From the NCBI GenBank assembly GCA_040772885.1, contig JAXGXF010000008.1:1-64000 (forward strand): a stretch of DNA of 64,000 nt, in the 5' to 3' direction. Source of the DNA: Pullichristensenella sp002068815. Lineage in GTDB: Bacteria > Bacillota > Clostridia > Christensenellales > Aristaeellaceae. A program made the translations under genes and the position numbers. Positions 18,431 to 26,776 of the stretch are shown in pieces. Under the pieces are notes generated by a model that did no database searches, was not told where the DNA came from, and saw nothing but the letters and a program-made list of their open reading frames with translations. Numbering within the stretch: the first letter of the stretch is position 1; each line of letters begins with the position of its first letter.

Positions 18431-19457
18431 AGAAATCCGTTTCGAATTTCTTCCACGGGATGTCGACCGGGGCCTCGCGGTTCAGGATGTCGTCGACGTG
18501 CAGAAGCAGCGGGAAGTCGTCCGCCTTGACCTCGCCCAATTCGATCTTCCTTCGCACCGCGCGCGCGGTGCGCGTCGCGATGACGACGGACTCGAGCGTC
18601 ACGCCCTCGAGCTCGCGCATCGCCTCGCCGAACGAGAGCCCCTTTCCGAGCAGCGTGCCGATCAGCCGCGTGCGGCCGCCGAACACCGTCACGTACAGGT
18701 CGCCCGCGCCGTAGACGATGTTGTCGTCGTCCCCGCCGACGAGCCGGAGCAGCTTTCGCATCTCGCGAATGCTCTGGGCAAACAGCGCGGCCTGCGAGTT
18801 GTAGTGGAGCTTGCCGTCGTGCCTCTCCGCGAGGCCGACCGCGAGCGTCACCGCGAGCGCGTACGCGTTCTTCATCGCGACCGCGCACTCGACGCCGACG
18901 ACGTCGGCCGACAGGCTGATGTGGTAGTAGTCCGTCCGGAAAAGCGCCCTGATCCGGCGGAGCGCCTCGATGTCCTCGCCGCAGAACGCGACGTAGGTCT
19001 GGTCGCGGTCGGCCAATTCATAGCTGGTGCACGGGCCGCCGACGGCGTTGAGGTTCAATTTCCGCGCGCCGAGCTTCCGGCGGTAGTAGACGGGGTAGGG
19101 GACGAGCTCGCCGTCCTCGCCGTCGACCATGCCCTTTGTGACGGCCAGGACCGGGAGGGCGTCCGGGATTACCGGCAGCACATTTTCCCAAAACCAGTCG
19201 ACGCCGAAGCTCGAGACGCCGGAGACGAGCAGTTCCGCGCCGTCGAGCGCCTCCGAGAGCTGCTCGAACTGATAATAGCGGTAGCTCTTCGGGAGGTCGC
19301 GCCGCATCGTCAGATGGCGCGAGGTCGCGCGCGCGTGGTCGATGATCGCGCGGTCGAGCGGCGTGCCGACGAGGCGCACCTCGTGGCCGTTGTCGCTCGC
19401 GGGGATGCCGATGGCCGAGCCCATCATGCCCGCGCCAACGACGGTAATGATCGCCAT
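18429..19457 (-). CDS. gpsA: Glycerol-3-phosphate dehydrogenase [NAD(P)+]-like
   Basis: The 342-residue protein has the N-terminal dinucleotide-binding motif GAGMMGSA, the catalytic-Lys region AMKNAYALAVTLAVGL and the C-terminal GAGDLYVTVFGGRTRLIGTLLGKG block of GpsA. GpsA reduces dihydroxyacetone phosphate to sn-glycerol-3-phosphate for phospholipids. It diverges from typical GpsA: TKGMVDGEDGELVPYP replaces the usual TKGIE region and the C-terminus is longer and more polar. A related but distinct substrate is therefore possible. It follows uppP by 3 bp on the minus strand, which suggests co-transcription for envelope lipid synthesis. Confidence 0.82.
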   Translation of the reverse strand: MAIITVVGAGMMGSAIGIPASDNGHEVRLVGTPLDRAIIDHARATSRHLTMRRDLPKSYRYYQFEQLSEALDGAELLVSGVSSFGVDWFWENVLPVIPDALPVLAVTKGMVDGEDGELVPYPVYYRRKLGARKLNLNAVGGPCTSYELADRDQTYVAFCGEDIEALRRIRALFRTDYYHISLSADVVGVECAVAMKNAYALAVTLAVGLAERHDGKLHYNSQAALFAQSIREMRKLLRLVGGDDDNIVYGAGDLYVTVFGGRTRLIGTLLGKGLSFGEAMRELEGVTLESVVIATRTARAVRRKIELGEVKADDFPLLLHVDDILNREAPVDIPWKKFETDF

Positions 19458-19460
19458 GCA

Positions 19461-20267
19461 CTACACCATCCAGATTTTCAAGATGTATTTGTCGAGCAGC
19501 AAGAACGTGCCCACCAGGAATGTATACAGCGCGAACCACTTCATGCCGATCCTGCGGATCAACTGCAGCATGCCCTTGATCGCGAGAAACCCGAACGCCG
19601 CCGCCGCGACCATGCCGATCAGCATCGGGAGCACCCCGATGTTTCCGGCGCCCGCGCCGTCGAGCACGATGTGCTTGAGCTCGAGCGCCGCGGAGCCGAG
19701 GATCGCCGGGATCGACATCAGAAACGAGAAGTCCGCCGCGCGCCTGCGCGTCAGCCCGCTCGCGACGCCCGCGGAGATCGTCGAGCCGGAGCGCGACAGC
19801 CCGGGCAGGATCGCGACCGCCTGCATAAGCCCCATCGCGACCGAGTCCTGCAGATTCACGCGCTTGTGGACCGATTTGCGCCGTCGCCGCCACCCGCCGA
19901 TGAAGTCGCCCGCGACGAGCACGGCCGAGGTCAGGTAAAACGACCAGATGATGAACTGCCCCTCGAACGCGTCGCCGAAGTCGATCACAAGCGCCGCGAT
20001 TACCGCCGGGATCGTCGCGATCACGAGCCACTTGAGGTCCGACTTGACCGGATGCAATACCATTTCCCAGATGCGCCGCCAGTAGACGGCGAACACCGCC
20101 GCGAGCGTCCCGATGTGCAGCAAAATGTCGATCAGCAGCAGGTTTTCGCCCGCCGCGCCGATGCCGAATATCTTTTGAAGCACCAGCAGATGCCCCGACG
20201 AGCTGACCGGCAGAAACTCCGTCAGCCCCTGTACCGCGCCCAGCACAAAGGCATGCAATTCGCTCAA
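19461..20267 (-). CDS. uppP: Undecaprenyl-diphosphatase UppP (BacA)
   Basis: The 268-residue membrane protein dephosphorylates undecaprenyl diphosphate so that the lipid carrier of peptidoglycan precursors can be reused. Diagnostic motifs are GLTEFLPVSSSGHL near the N-terminus (the catalytic E and the SSSGH box) and PGLSRSGSTISAG in the middle. About eight TM or re-entrant segments fit the family. It lies 43 bp downstream of leuS on the same strand and 3 bp before gpsA. The family also confers bacitracin tolerance. Confidence 0.96.
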   Translation of the reverse strand: MSELHAFVLGAVQGLTEFLPVSSSGHLLVLQKIFGIGAAGENLLLIDILLHIGTLAAVFAVYWRRIWEMVLHPVKSDLKWLVIATIPAVIAALVIDFGDAFEGQFIIWSFYLTSAVLVAGDFIGGWRRRRKSVHKRVNLQDSVAMGLMQAVAILPGLSRSGSTISAGVASGLTRRRAADFSFLMSIPAILGSAALELKHIVLDGAGAGNIGVLPMLIGMVAAAAFGFLAIKGMLQLIRRIGMKWFALYTFLVGTFLLLDKYILKIWMV

Positions 20268-20310
20268 CGCAATCCCTCCCCTTTGTTTCAGCGTATGCGC
20301 CCGGCCGGGC

Positions 20311-22725
20311 TCAGCATACGATGTTGACGAGCCGCCCGGGCACGAACACGAGCTTGTGGATCGGCTTATCGCCGACGAGCCTGCGCACCTCCGGAACCGA
20401 CCGGAAATACGCCTCGGCGCCCTCGCGCGCGAGGTCCGCCGGCACGTCGAGGCGGCCGCGCACCTTGCCGTTGACCTGCACGGCGATCTCGACCGTCTCG
20501 CGCACGAGCGCGGCCTCGTCGCAGGCGGGCCACGGCGCGCGGAACAGCTCCTCGCCGAGCTCGCACAGCTTATTGATCTCCTCGGTGATGTGCGGCGCGA
20601 CGGGGTTCAACAGGTGCAGAAGCGTCCGAAGCTCGGTGCGCGTGATGCTCCCCTTCGCGTAGAATGCGTTCACGAGGCTCATCATCTGCGCGATCGCGGT
20701 GTTGAACTTCATGCGCTCGAAGTCCTCGGTGACCTTCCTGATCGCGAAGTTCACGTCGTAGGCCATGTCCTTCGAGACACCCTCCGCGCTGTTCAGCATC
20801 TCCATCAGCCGCCAGACCCGGTCGAGGAAGCGCCGGCAGCCGCGCGCGCCCTCGGTCGACCACGGGATCGCCTGGTCGAACGCGCCCATGAACATCTCGT
20901 ACGTCCGGAACGCGTCCGCGCCGAGTTCGTCGACGATCAGGTCGGGGTTGACGACGTTGCCGCGCGACTTCGACATCTTCTCGCCGTCCGCGCCCAAGAT
21001 CATTCCGTGGCTCGTGCGCTTCTGATACGGCTCCTTCGTCGGAACCACGCCGATGTCGTAGAGGAAACGGTGCCAGAAGCGGGAGTAGAGCAGGTGCAGC
21101 GTCGTGTGCTCCATGCCGCCGTTGTACCAATCGATCGGCAGCCAGTACTTCATCTCGTCCATCGACGCGAGCTCGGTGTCGTTGAACGGGTCGATGTAGC
21201 GCAGGAAATACCAGCTCGAGCCCGCCCACTGGGGCATCGTGTCGGTCTCGCGCCTCGCGGGGCCGCCGCACTTGGGGCAGGCCGTGTTGACCCAGCTGTC
21301 GATCGCGGCCAGCGGGCTCTCGCCGCTGTCGGTCGGCATATAGCTCTCGACCTCGGGGAGCGTCAGCGGGAGCTGCTCATAGGGGAGCGGCACCCAGCCG
21401 CAGTGCTCGCAGCAGACGAGCGGTATCGGCTCGCCCCAGTACCGCTGGCGCGAGAACACCCAGTCGCGCAGCTTGTAGTTGACCTTGCGCTCGCCGAGGC
21501 CCTTTTCAACGAGCCAGTCGGTGATCGTTTGAATCGCGTCCTTGACCTTGAGGCCGTTGAGCAGTCCGGAGTTGACCATCATGCCCTCGGCGATGTCGGT
21601 GTAGGCCGCCTCGTCGACGTTTCCGCCCGCGACGACCTCGACGATCGGCAGGCCGAACTTCTTCGCGAACTCCCAGTCGCGCTCGTCGTGCGCGGGGACG
21701 GCCATGATCGCGCCGGTGCCGTAGCCCATCAGCACGTAGTCCGACACCCAGATCGGGATTTCCCTCCCGGTCGCGGGGTTGACCGCGCGCATGCCGTCGA
21801 TTTCGACGCCGGTCTTCTCCTTGTTGAGCTCGGTGCGCTCGAAGTCCGACTTGTGCGCGGCGAGCTCGCGGTAGAGCGCGATCTCCTCGAAGTTTCGAAT
21901 CTGCCCGCGGTGGCGCTCGATCAGCGGATGCTCCGGCGACATGACCATGTAGGTCGCGCCGAACAGCGTGTCCGGCCTGGTTGTGAACACGCGCAGCGTG
22001 TCCCCGGTCGTGAGCGCAAAGTCGACCTCCGCGCCCTCGGAGCGGCCGATCCAGTTGCGCTGCTGCACCTTGACCTTCTCGATGAAGTCGAGCTCGTCGA
22101 GGCCGTCGAGCAATTTCTGCGCGTAGTCGGTGATGCGCAGCATCCACTGGCTCTTGACCTTGCGCACGACCTCGCCGCCGCAACGCTCGCAGACGCCGCC
22201 GACGACCTCCTCGTTCGCAAGGCCCACCTTGCAGCTCGTGCACCAGTTGATCGGCATCTCCATCTTGTAGGCGAGGCCGGCCTCGTAGAGCTTCAGGAAG
22301 ATCCACTGCGTCCACTTGTAGTACTTCGGGTCGGTCGTCGAGACCTCGCGGTCGTAGTCGAACGAGAACCCGAGCCGCTTCAACTGCGTGCGGAATCGCT
22401 GCACGTTTTTTTCCGTGACGACCGCCGGGTGGATGCGGTTCTTGATCGCGTAGTTCTCGGTCGGCAGCCCGAACGCGTCGTAGCCGATCGGGAACAGCAC
22501 GTTGTAGCCCTCCATGCGCCGCTTGCGCGCGATGATGTCCATCGCGGTGTTCGAGCGCGGGTGGCCGACGTGCAGCCCCGCCCCGGACGGGTACGGGAAC
22601 TCGATCAGCGGATAGAACTTCGGCCTCTCGTGCGATTTGTCCGCGGCGAACGCGTGGACTTCGTCCCAGTGCCTCTGCCACTTCTTTTCGACTGCGCCCG
22701 GGGAATACGCGGGGATGTTGTTCAT
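20311..22725 (-). CDS. leuS: Leucyl-tRNA synthetase
   Basis: This 804-residue class I synthetase charges tRNA-Leu. Visible are the HIGH-type motif HVGH (in PYPSGAGLHVGHPRSN), the inserted editing domain with TTRPDTLFGATYMV, a zinc-type Cys cluster (CTSCKVGL followed by CERCGGE), GSSWYFLRYIDPFN, and the KMSKS loop GEKMSKSRGN. The length is normal for the bacterial enzyme. ATG 22723-22725 is chosen because MNNIPAYSPGAVEKKWQ is the usual N-terminus, AAGAGGTA precedes it, and the longer in-frame extension lies in the T-box leader. Expression is controlled by uncharged tRNA-Leu through that leader. Confidence 0.97.
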   Translation of the reverse strand: MNNIPAYSPGAVEKKWQRHWDEVHAFAADKSHERPKFYPLIEFPYPSGAGLHVGHPRSNTAMDIIARKRRMEGYNVLFPIGYDAFGLPTENYAIKNRIHPAVVTEKNVQRFRTQLKRLGFSFDYDREVSTTDPKYYKWTQWIFLKLYEAGLAYKMEMPINWCTSCKVGLANEEVVGGVCERCGGEVVRKVKSQWMLRITDYAQKLLDGLDELDFIEKVKVQQRNWIGRSEGAEVDFALTTGDTLRVFTTRPDTLFGATYMVMSPEHPLIERHRGQIRNFEEIALYRELAAHKSDFERTELNKEKTGVEIDGMRAVNPATGREIPIWVSDYVLMGYGTGAIMAVPAHDERDWEFAKKFGLPIVEVVAGGNVDEAAYTDIAEGMMVNSGLLNGLKVKDAIQTITDWLVEKGLGERKVNYKLRDWVFSRQRYWGEPIPLVCCEHCGWVPLPYEQLPLTLPEVESYMPTDSGESPLAAIDSWVNTACPKCGGPARRETDTMPQWAGSSWYFLRYIDPFNDTELASMDEMKYWLPIDWYNGGMEHTTLHLLYSRFWHRFLYDIGVVPTKEPYQKRTSHGMILGADGEKMSKSRGNVVNPDLIVDELGADAFRTYEMFMGAFDQAIPWSTEGARGCRRFLDRVWRLMEMLNSAEGVSKDMAYDVNFAIRKVTEDFERMKFNTAIAQMMSLVNAFYAKGSITRTELRTLLHLLNPVAPHITEEINKLCELGEELFRAPWPACDEAALVRETVEIAVQVNGKVRGRLDVPADLAREGAEAYFRSVPEVRRLVGDKPIHKLVFVPGRLVNIVC

Positions 22726-22742
22726 GGGAATACCTCTTTTCC

Positions 22743-22961
22743 AAAAATCGGCGCCCTCCGTCAAAGAGACGGAAGGCGCACGCACCTTTCGCGGTACCAC
22801 TCTTGTTGGCCGAAGGCCCACTCAACGCCCTGTAACGGGGGCAAACCGCCATCTGAAAATATGGACGCTCCCGGACGAGTTCCGCCCGCCGCGCCGCCGC
22901 CTCGCACCGACCGGCGGCTCTCTGAACGCGCGCGCAAAGCGTACTGCTTCCGTTCACAGCA
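22743..22961 (-). promoter_or_regulatory. T-box leader of leuS (Leu specifier), with terminator
   Basis: On the minus strand the leader shows the Stem I apical motifs AGAGAGCC and GGTCGGTGCGAG. A specifier-loop sequence GAACTCGTCC has CTC, a Leu codon, at 22877-22879. The T-box AAGAGTGGTACCGCG is at 22790-22804. The terminator (stem 22751-22762 with 22768-22779) ends in a T-run at 22743-22747. Uncharged tRNA-Leu should stabilise the antiterminator and allow leuS transcription. The specifier assignment depends on folding. Confidence 0.93.
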
Positions 22962-22966
22962 CTCCG

Positions 22967-22996
22967 ATTATAGCCGAAGTGCGGCGGATATGTCAA
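22967..22996 (-). promoter_or_regulatory. Promoter of the leuS T-box transcript
   Basis: Read on the minus strand, TTGACA (22991-22996) and TATAAT (22967-22972) are 18 bp apart, about 6 bp before the predicted leader start. Confidence 0.88.
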
Positions 22997-23012
22997 GCGG
23001 GGCCTGTTAAAA

Positions 23013-24329
23013 TCAGGGGTTTTTCGCGGCGGAGAGCATCTGGAACCCCGGCCGCGCGGTCGGCGCGGGCGTGGGCGCGGGCGCGTCGCCCTCGAGGATT
23101 TCTGCGAAGTACGTCTCGTCGAGCGTTCGGAGCGCGTCCCCGGTATAGCCGCCCGCGTCGATGTACATGCCGTAGAGGTCCGCGAGGAACAGCATCTGCT
23201 GCTCGGTCATGTCGAAGACGACGGGGTCGTCGCCGACGCTGAACGAGAACGCGATCGGCTCGTTGTCGGCCATGCTGAACAGCTGCTCGAGCGACGCCCC
23301 GATCGGCACCGAGACCGCCGCGAGCACGAGCCCGTCCGCGCTGTAGGACTGCACGAACGCGCTGACCGGCTCCGAGCGGTAGGAGATGCCGCGCTCGGGC
23401 AGCGACACGTAGACATAGGGCGTCAGGTCGAGGTAGTCCTTCGAGAAGTCGAGGTTCCCCTCGACCTCGCTCGGATACCAGACGAGCACGCGCAGGCACA
23501 CGAACGAGCCTAAGAAGTCGGTGAGCATGATGTCGGCGTTCAGCTCGACGAGCTCCGAGTCCCCGGTCGACGGCGCGGCGTACAGGTCGTACAGGTCGCC
23601 GATGTGCCCGACGCGCTCGAGGCCGTTTTCCGGGTCGGAGAGGAGCTCGAAATAGCTGTTGCCCTCAAACTGCGAGAGGTCGAACCCGAGGCTGGCGGCG
23701 ATCGGGAACCGCATCGCGGCCGGCGCGGGCGTCGCCACCGCGGCGGGGACGATGACGGTGTTCGAGGTCGTCCAGTTTGCTCTCAGGCCGTAGAGCAGAA
23801 TCTGCGTGTACGCGTCGGCGACGCCGTCGGCGGTCGTCAGGCAATCGCGCTGGAAGGCCTGCACGGCCGCCTTCGTCTTCGCGCCGTAGACGCCGTCCGC
23901 CGCGCCGGAGAGGTAGCCGAGCGCGATCAGCGCGTACTGCAGGTCGGCGACGGCGGTTCCGCGGCTCCCCTGCGAGAGCGTGCCGTAGGCCGTCACGAGC
24001 TCGTCCAGCGTGTCGAACGAGTCCAGATACACGTACTCGTCGAACAGCGCGTACATGTCGCTCGTCTTTACGAACAGCGGCATGTAGTTGTAAGGGTCGA
24101 GCGCGTCGATCCGCGCGGCGACGAGATAGGTCTCGACGAGCGGGTCCTCGACGATGCAGAGTATGATGATGTCCGTCGTGTACTCCGCGGACAGCGGCCT
24201 GTACCGGCCCAAATCGTAGTAGGGCACGTAGAACCCGTCGCCCTCGTGAATCAGGCGGGCGAAGGCCTTGCCGCACGCGGGAACCAAGAGGATCACCAGC
24301 ATCAGGGCGATGGATACGACGCGCTTCAT
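23013..24329 (-). CDS. Secreted protein with peptidoglycan-binding domain
   Basis: The 438-residue protein has an N-terminal signal sequence (RVVSIALMLVILLVPACGKAFA). VPAC could be an imperfect lipobox, while AFA would suit ordinary signal peptidase. A PG_binding_1 domain lies at about residues 122-185 (GSRGTAVADLQYALIALGYL, then DGVYGAKTKAAVQAFQRD). The rest is a long beta-rich region without a recognised family, and the C-terminus has a short Pro/Thr/Ala linker. ATG 24327-24329 has AAGGTGAG upstream and is preferred to a GTG 18 bp further out. It has its own promoter and is probably a wall-associated protein of unknown role. Confidence 0.78.
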   Translation of the reverse strand: MKRVVSIALMLVILLVPACGKAFARLIHEGDGFYVPYYDLGRYRPLSAEYTTDIIILCIVEDPLVETYLVAARIDALDPYNYMPLFVKTSDMYALFDEYVYLDSFDTLDELVTAYGTLSQGSRGTAVADLQYALIALGYLSGAADGVYGAKTKAAVQAFQRDCLTTADGVADAYTQILLYGLRANWTTSNTVIVPAAVATPAPAAMRFPIAASLGFDLSQFEGNSYFELLSDPENGLERVGHIGDLYDLYAAPSTGDSELVELNADIMLTDFLGSFVCLRVLVWYPSEVEGNLDFSKDYLDLTPYVYVSLPERGISYRSEPVSAFVQSYSADGLVLAAVSVPIGASLEQLFSMADNEPIAFSFSVGDDPVVFDMTEQQMLFLADLYGMYIDAGGYTGDALRTLDETYFAEILEGDAPAPTPAPTARPGFQMLSAAKNP

Positions 24330-24364
24330 TCCGCTCACCTTTTTCACATATACTGTTAATCTGA

Positions 24365-24393
24365 ATTATAATATAAACCCCGCCGGTTGTAAA
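24365..24393 (-). promoter_or_regulatory. Promoter of the peptidoglycan-binding protein gene
   Basis: Minus-strand TTTACA (24388-24393), 17 bp, TATAAT (24365-24370). The -35 box coincides with the T-tract of the asd terminator, so the two signals are packed together. Confidence 0.75.
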
Positions 24394-24434
24394 CAAAAAA
24401 CAAGGGCGAAGGGGAAATTCCCACTTCGCCCTTG
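24391..24434 (-). terminator. Intrinsic terminator of asd
   Basis: A 14-bp stem (24401-24414 with 24421-24434, one mismatch) is followed on the minus strand by TTTTTTGTTT (24391-24400). Confidence 0.93.
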
Positions 24435-24447
24435 CCGTCGGCCCGGG

Positions 24448-25440
24448 TCAGATCAAGAGCTCCGCAATCTGCACGGCGTTTGTCGCCGCGCCCTTTCGAA
24501 TCTGGTCGCCGGCGCAGAAAAGCGTCAGCGCGCGCTCGGCGGTCAGGTCCTCGCGGATGCGGCCGACGAACACCGTGTCCTGATCGCTCGTATCGAGCGG
24601 CATCGGGTATTTCTTCTGGACGAGGTCGTCCACGAGCCGGCAGCCCGCGGCCTTCGCGACGGCCTCGCGCGCCGCCTCGACGGAAATCCGCTCCTTCGTC
24701 TGCACGGTCAGGCTGATCGAGTGCGAGCGGAGAACCGGCACGCGAACGCAGGTGCAGCAGACCTTGAGCTCCGGCAGGTGCATGATCTTCCTGCCCTCGT
24801 TTTGCATCTTCATCTCCTCGGTCGTGTAGCCGTTTTCGGTCGGCGAGCCGATCTGCGGGATCAGGTTGAACAGGATCTGGTACGGGAATACGCCGGTTTC
24901 GATCGCGCTCCCGTCCGCGTAGTCCCGGACCTGCTTTTCGAGCTCGGCGAGGCCGCCCGCGCCCGCGCCGGACACGGCCTGATACGTAGAGGCGGTGATG
25001 CGCTCGATCGGCGAAAGGTTGTTGAGCGCGTGTATCGCCACGAGCGCGATGATCGTCGAGCAGTTCGGGTTCGCGATGACGCCATTGTGCTTTTTCGCGT
25101 CCTCGGGGTTGATCTCCGGGACGACGAGCGGCACGCCGTCCGCCATCCGGAACGCGCTCGAGTTGTCGATAAACACCGCCCCGGCCGCCTTGATCGCCGG
25201 CGCGAGCTGCTTGGCGAGGTCGTTCGACGCCGCGCCGAGCACGATGTCCACGCCCGCAAACGAGTTCTCCGTTGCCTCCTCGACCACATGGCCGTCGAGC
25301 AGCTTGCCGGCGCTGCGCGCGCTCGCGAGCAGCTTCAGCGCCCCGATCGGGAAATTGCGCTCCTTGAGCACCTTGAGCATTTCGCGCCCGACCGCGCCGG
25401 TCGCGCCGAGGATTGCCACATTGTACGCCTTCATGTCCAT
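24448..25440 (-). CDS. asd: Aspartate-semialdehyde dehydrogenase
   Basis: The 330-residue enzyme reduces aspartyl-4-phosphate to aspartate semialdehyde with NADPH, feeding threonine, methionine, lysine and diaminopimelate synthesis. It has the N-terminal dinucleotide motif ILGATGAVGREML, the phosphate-binding region NSSAFRM, the catalytic Cys in ANPNCSTI and the GAGAGG loop. Either ATG 25440 (MDMKAYN) or ATG 25434 (MKAYN) could be the start, since AAGGA lies 4 or 10 bases before them; I use the outer one. It follows hom on the same strand after 66 bp, and both probably belong to one operon divergent from thrC-thrB. Confidence 0.95.
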   Translation of the reverse strand: MDMKAYNVAILGATGAVGREMLKVLKERNFPIGALKLLASARSAGKLLDGHVVEEATENSFAGVDIVLGAASNDLAKQLAPAIKAAGAVFIDNSSAFRMADGVPLVVPEINPEDAKKHNGVIANPNCSTIIALVAIHALNNLSPIERITASTYQAVSGAGAGGLAELEKQVRDYADGSAIETGVFPYQILFNLIPQIGSPTENGYTTEEMKMQNEGRKIMHLPELKVCCTCVRVPVLRSHSISLTVQTKERISVEAAREAVAKAAGCRLVDDLVQKKYPMPLDTSDQDTVFVGRIREDLTAERALTLFCAGDQIRKGAATNAVQIAELLI

Positions 25441-25506
25441 CACATCCTTATCGAACATTCTATGTCGCGGCCGCCCGCGCGGCTCCGGGAAACCTGCCGG
25501 AATGGG

Positions 25507-26649
25507 TCACTCGTCTCGCATGCCCGCGAAGAACGCCCCGGGGTCCGAGACGCGCAGCTCCTCGGCGTGCGCGTGCATGCGAGCGACGCTGACCGGCTCC
25601 GTGAGGTACGCGCGATCGTCGATCTTTTCCGCCGGGATGCCGAGCCTGGCCGCCGTGCGCACGTAGTAGCGGTGGCCGACCTGCGCGTTGTCGATCGCGA
25701 TCGGCGCCCCGTTCGTCGTGAACGGCGAGAGGTGGCGCCGGCGGTCGAGGTCGATCAGGTCGCCGACGACGGCGCAGGCGGTCGGGAGCTTGCCCGCGCC
25801 CTGCCCGATGAAGTGCTGCACGCCCGCGTACGCGCCCTCGAACGAGATCATGTTGTCGTTTTTGCGCACCGCGGCCTCCGGCGCGTCCGGGCGCACGAGC
25901 GTCGGCTCGACGTAGGCCGTCGCCGCGCCGCCCTCGAGCCGCCGCGCGCTCGAGAGGAAGCGGCAGACATAGCCGAGTTCCCTGAAGCGGCGGATGTCCT
26001 GCCCGGTCAGGTTGCGTATGCCCTCGGTCAATACCGCGTTCGTGTCCGCGACGCCGTCGAACGCGAGGTTCATCGCGATCGTGAGCTTCGAGCGCGCGTC
26101 GACGCCGTCGATGTCGCTGCTCGGGTCCGCCTCGGCGTAGCCCATCCGCTGCGCCTCCCGGAGCGCCTCCTGAAAGCCCTCGCCCGAGGACTGCATCGTG
26201 TCCAAAATCAGATTCGTCGTGCCGTTGACGATGCCGCCGACCCAGAGGATGAAATCCACGCGGCGCGCGCGCAGCAGGTTGTGGATGTAGGGGATGCCGC
26301 CGCCGACGCACGCCGACAGCCGGAACGCGACGTCGTTCGACTGTGAGGTCCTGAGAATCTCGTCGAAGTGGCGCGAGACCATCAGCTTGTTCGCCGTCAC
26401 GACGTTCTTGCCGGCGCGCATCGAGCGCACGACGTATTCGTGCGCGGGCTCGAGGCCGCCCATCAGCTCGACGACCGTGTCGATCGATCCGTCCTCCAAA
26501 ATATCCTCAAAGCGCGCCGTGAGCCGGTCGCCGAGGCCCGCGATCTTGCGCAGGTCCAGCACGCGCTGCACTTCGATGTCGCCCCGCTTCTCCAGTATCT
26601 CATATACGCCGGAGCCGATCGTCCCCATGCCGAGCAATCCGATTTTCAT
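25507..26649 (-). CDS. hom: Homoserine dehydrogenase (short form without ACT domain)
   Basis: The 380-residue enzyme reduces aspartate semialdehyde to homoserine. Visible are the Rossmann motif GLLGMGTIGSGVYE, the TANK box (NVVTANKLMV), GGGIPYIHNLL, and the catalytic region GIVNGTTNLILD and EADPSSDIDGVDARSKL. The common bacterial enzyme has about 430 residues with a C-terminal ACT domain for threonine feedback. Here the protein ends without one, so direct feedback inhibition by threonine may be weak or absent. It is divergent from thrC across 127 bp. Confidence 0.95.
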   Translation of the reverse strand: MKIGLLGMGTIGSGVYEILEKRGDIEVQRVLDLRKIAGLGDRLTARFEDILEDGSIDTVVELMGGLEPAHEYVVRSMRAGKNVVTANKLMVSRHFDEILRTSQSNDVAFRLSACVGGGIPYIHNLLRARRVDFILWVGGIVNGTTNLILDTMQSSGEGFQEALREAQRMGYAEADPSSDIDGVDARSKLTIAMNLAFDGVADTNAVLTEGIRNLTGQDIRRFRELGYVCRFLSSARRLEGGAATAYVEPTLVRPDAPEAAVRKNDNMISFEGAYAGVQHFIGQGAGKLPTACAVVGDLIDLDRRRHLSPFTTNGAPIAIDNAQVGHRYYVRTAARLGIPAEKIDDRAYLTEPVSVARMHAHAEELRVSDPGAFFAGMRDE

Positions 26650-26707
26650 GTCGTTCGTCCCTTTCCGCCGATTACCAACCTTTTACGTGTCTACCCAGAA
26701 AATACAC

Positions 26708-26736
26708 TTGTGTTTTTGCAGGAAACACTATATCAT
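26708..26736 (+). promoter_or_regulatory. Probable promoter of thrC-thrB
   Basis: TTGTGT (26708-26713), 17 bp, TATCAT (26731-26736) lie 40 bp before the thrC ATG. GGAGG occurs at 26758-26762 and AGGTG at 26766-26770. The hom promoter should lie in the same 127-bp interval, but I cannot place it confidently. Confidence 0.5.
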
Positions 26737-26776
26737 AGTTTCGTTGACTTGTAAAGCGGAGGAAGCAGGTGTTTAC

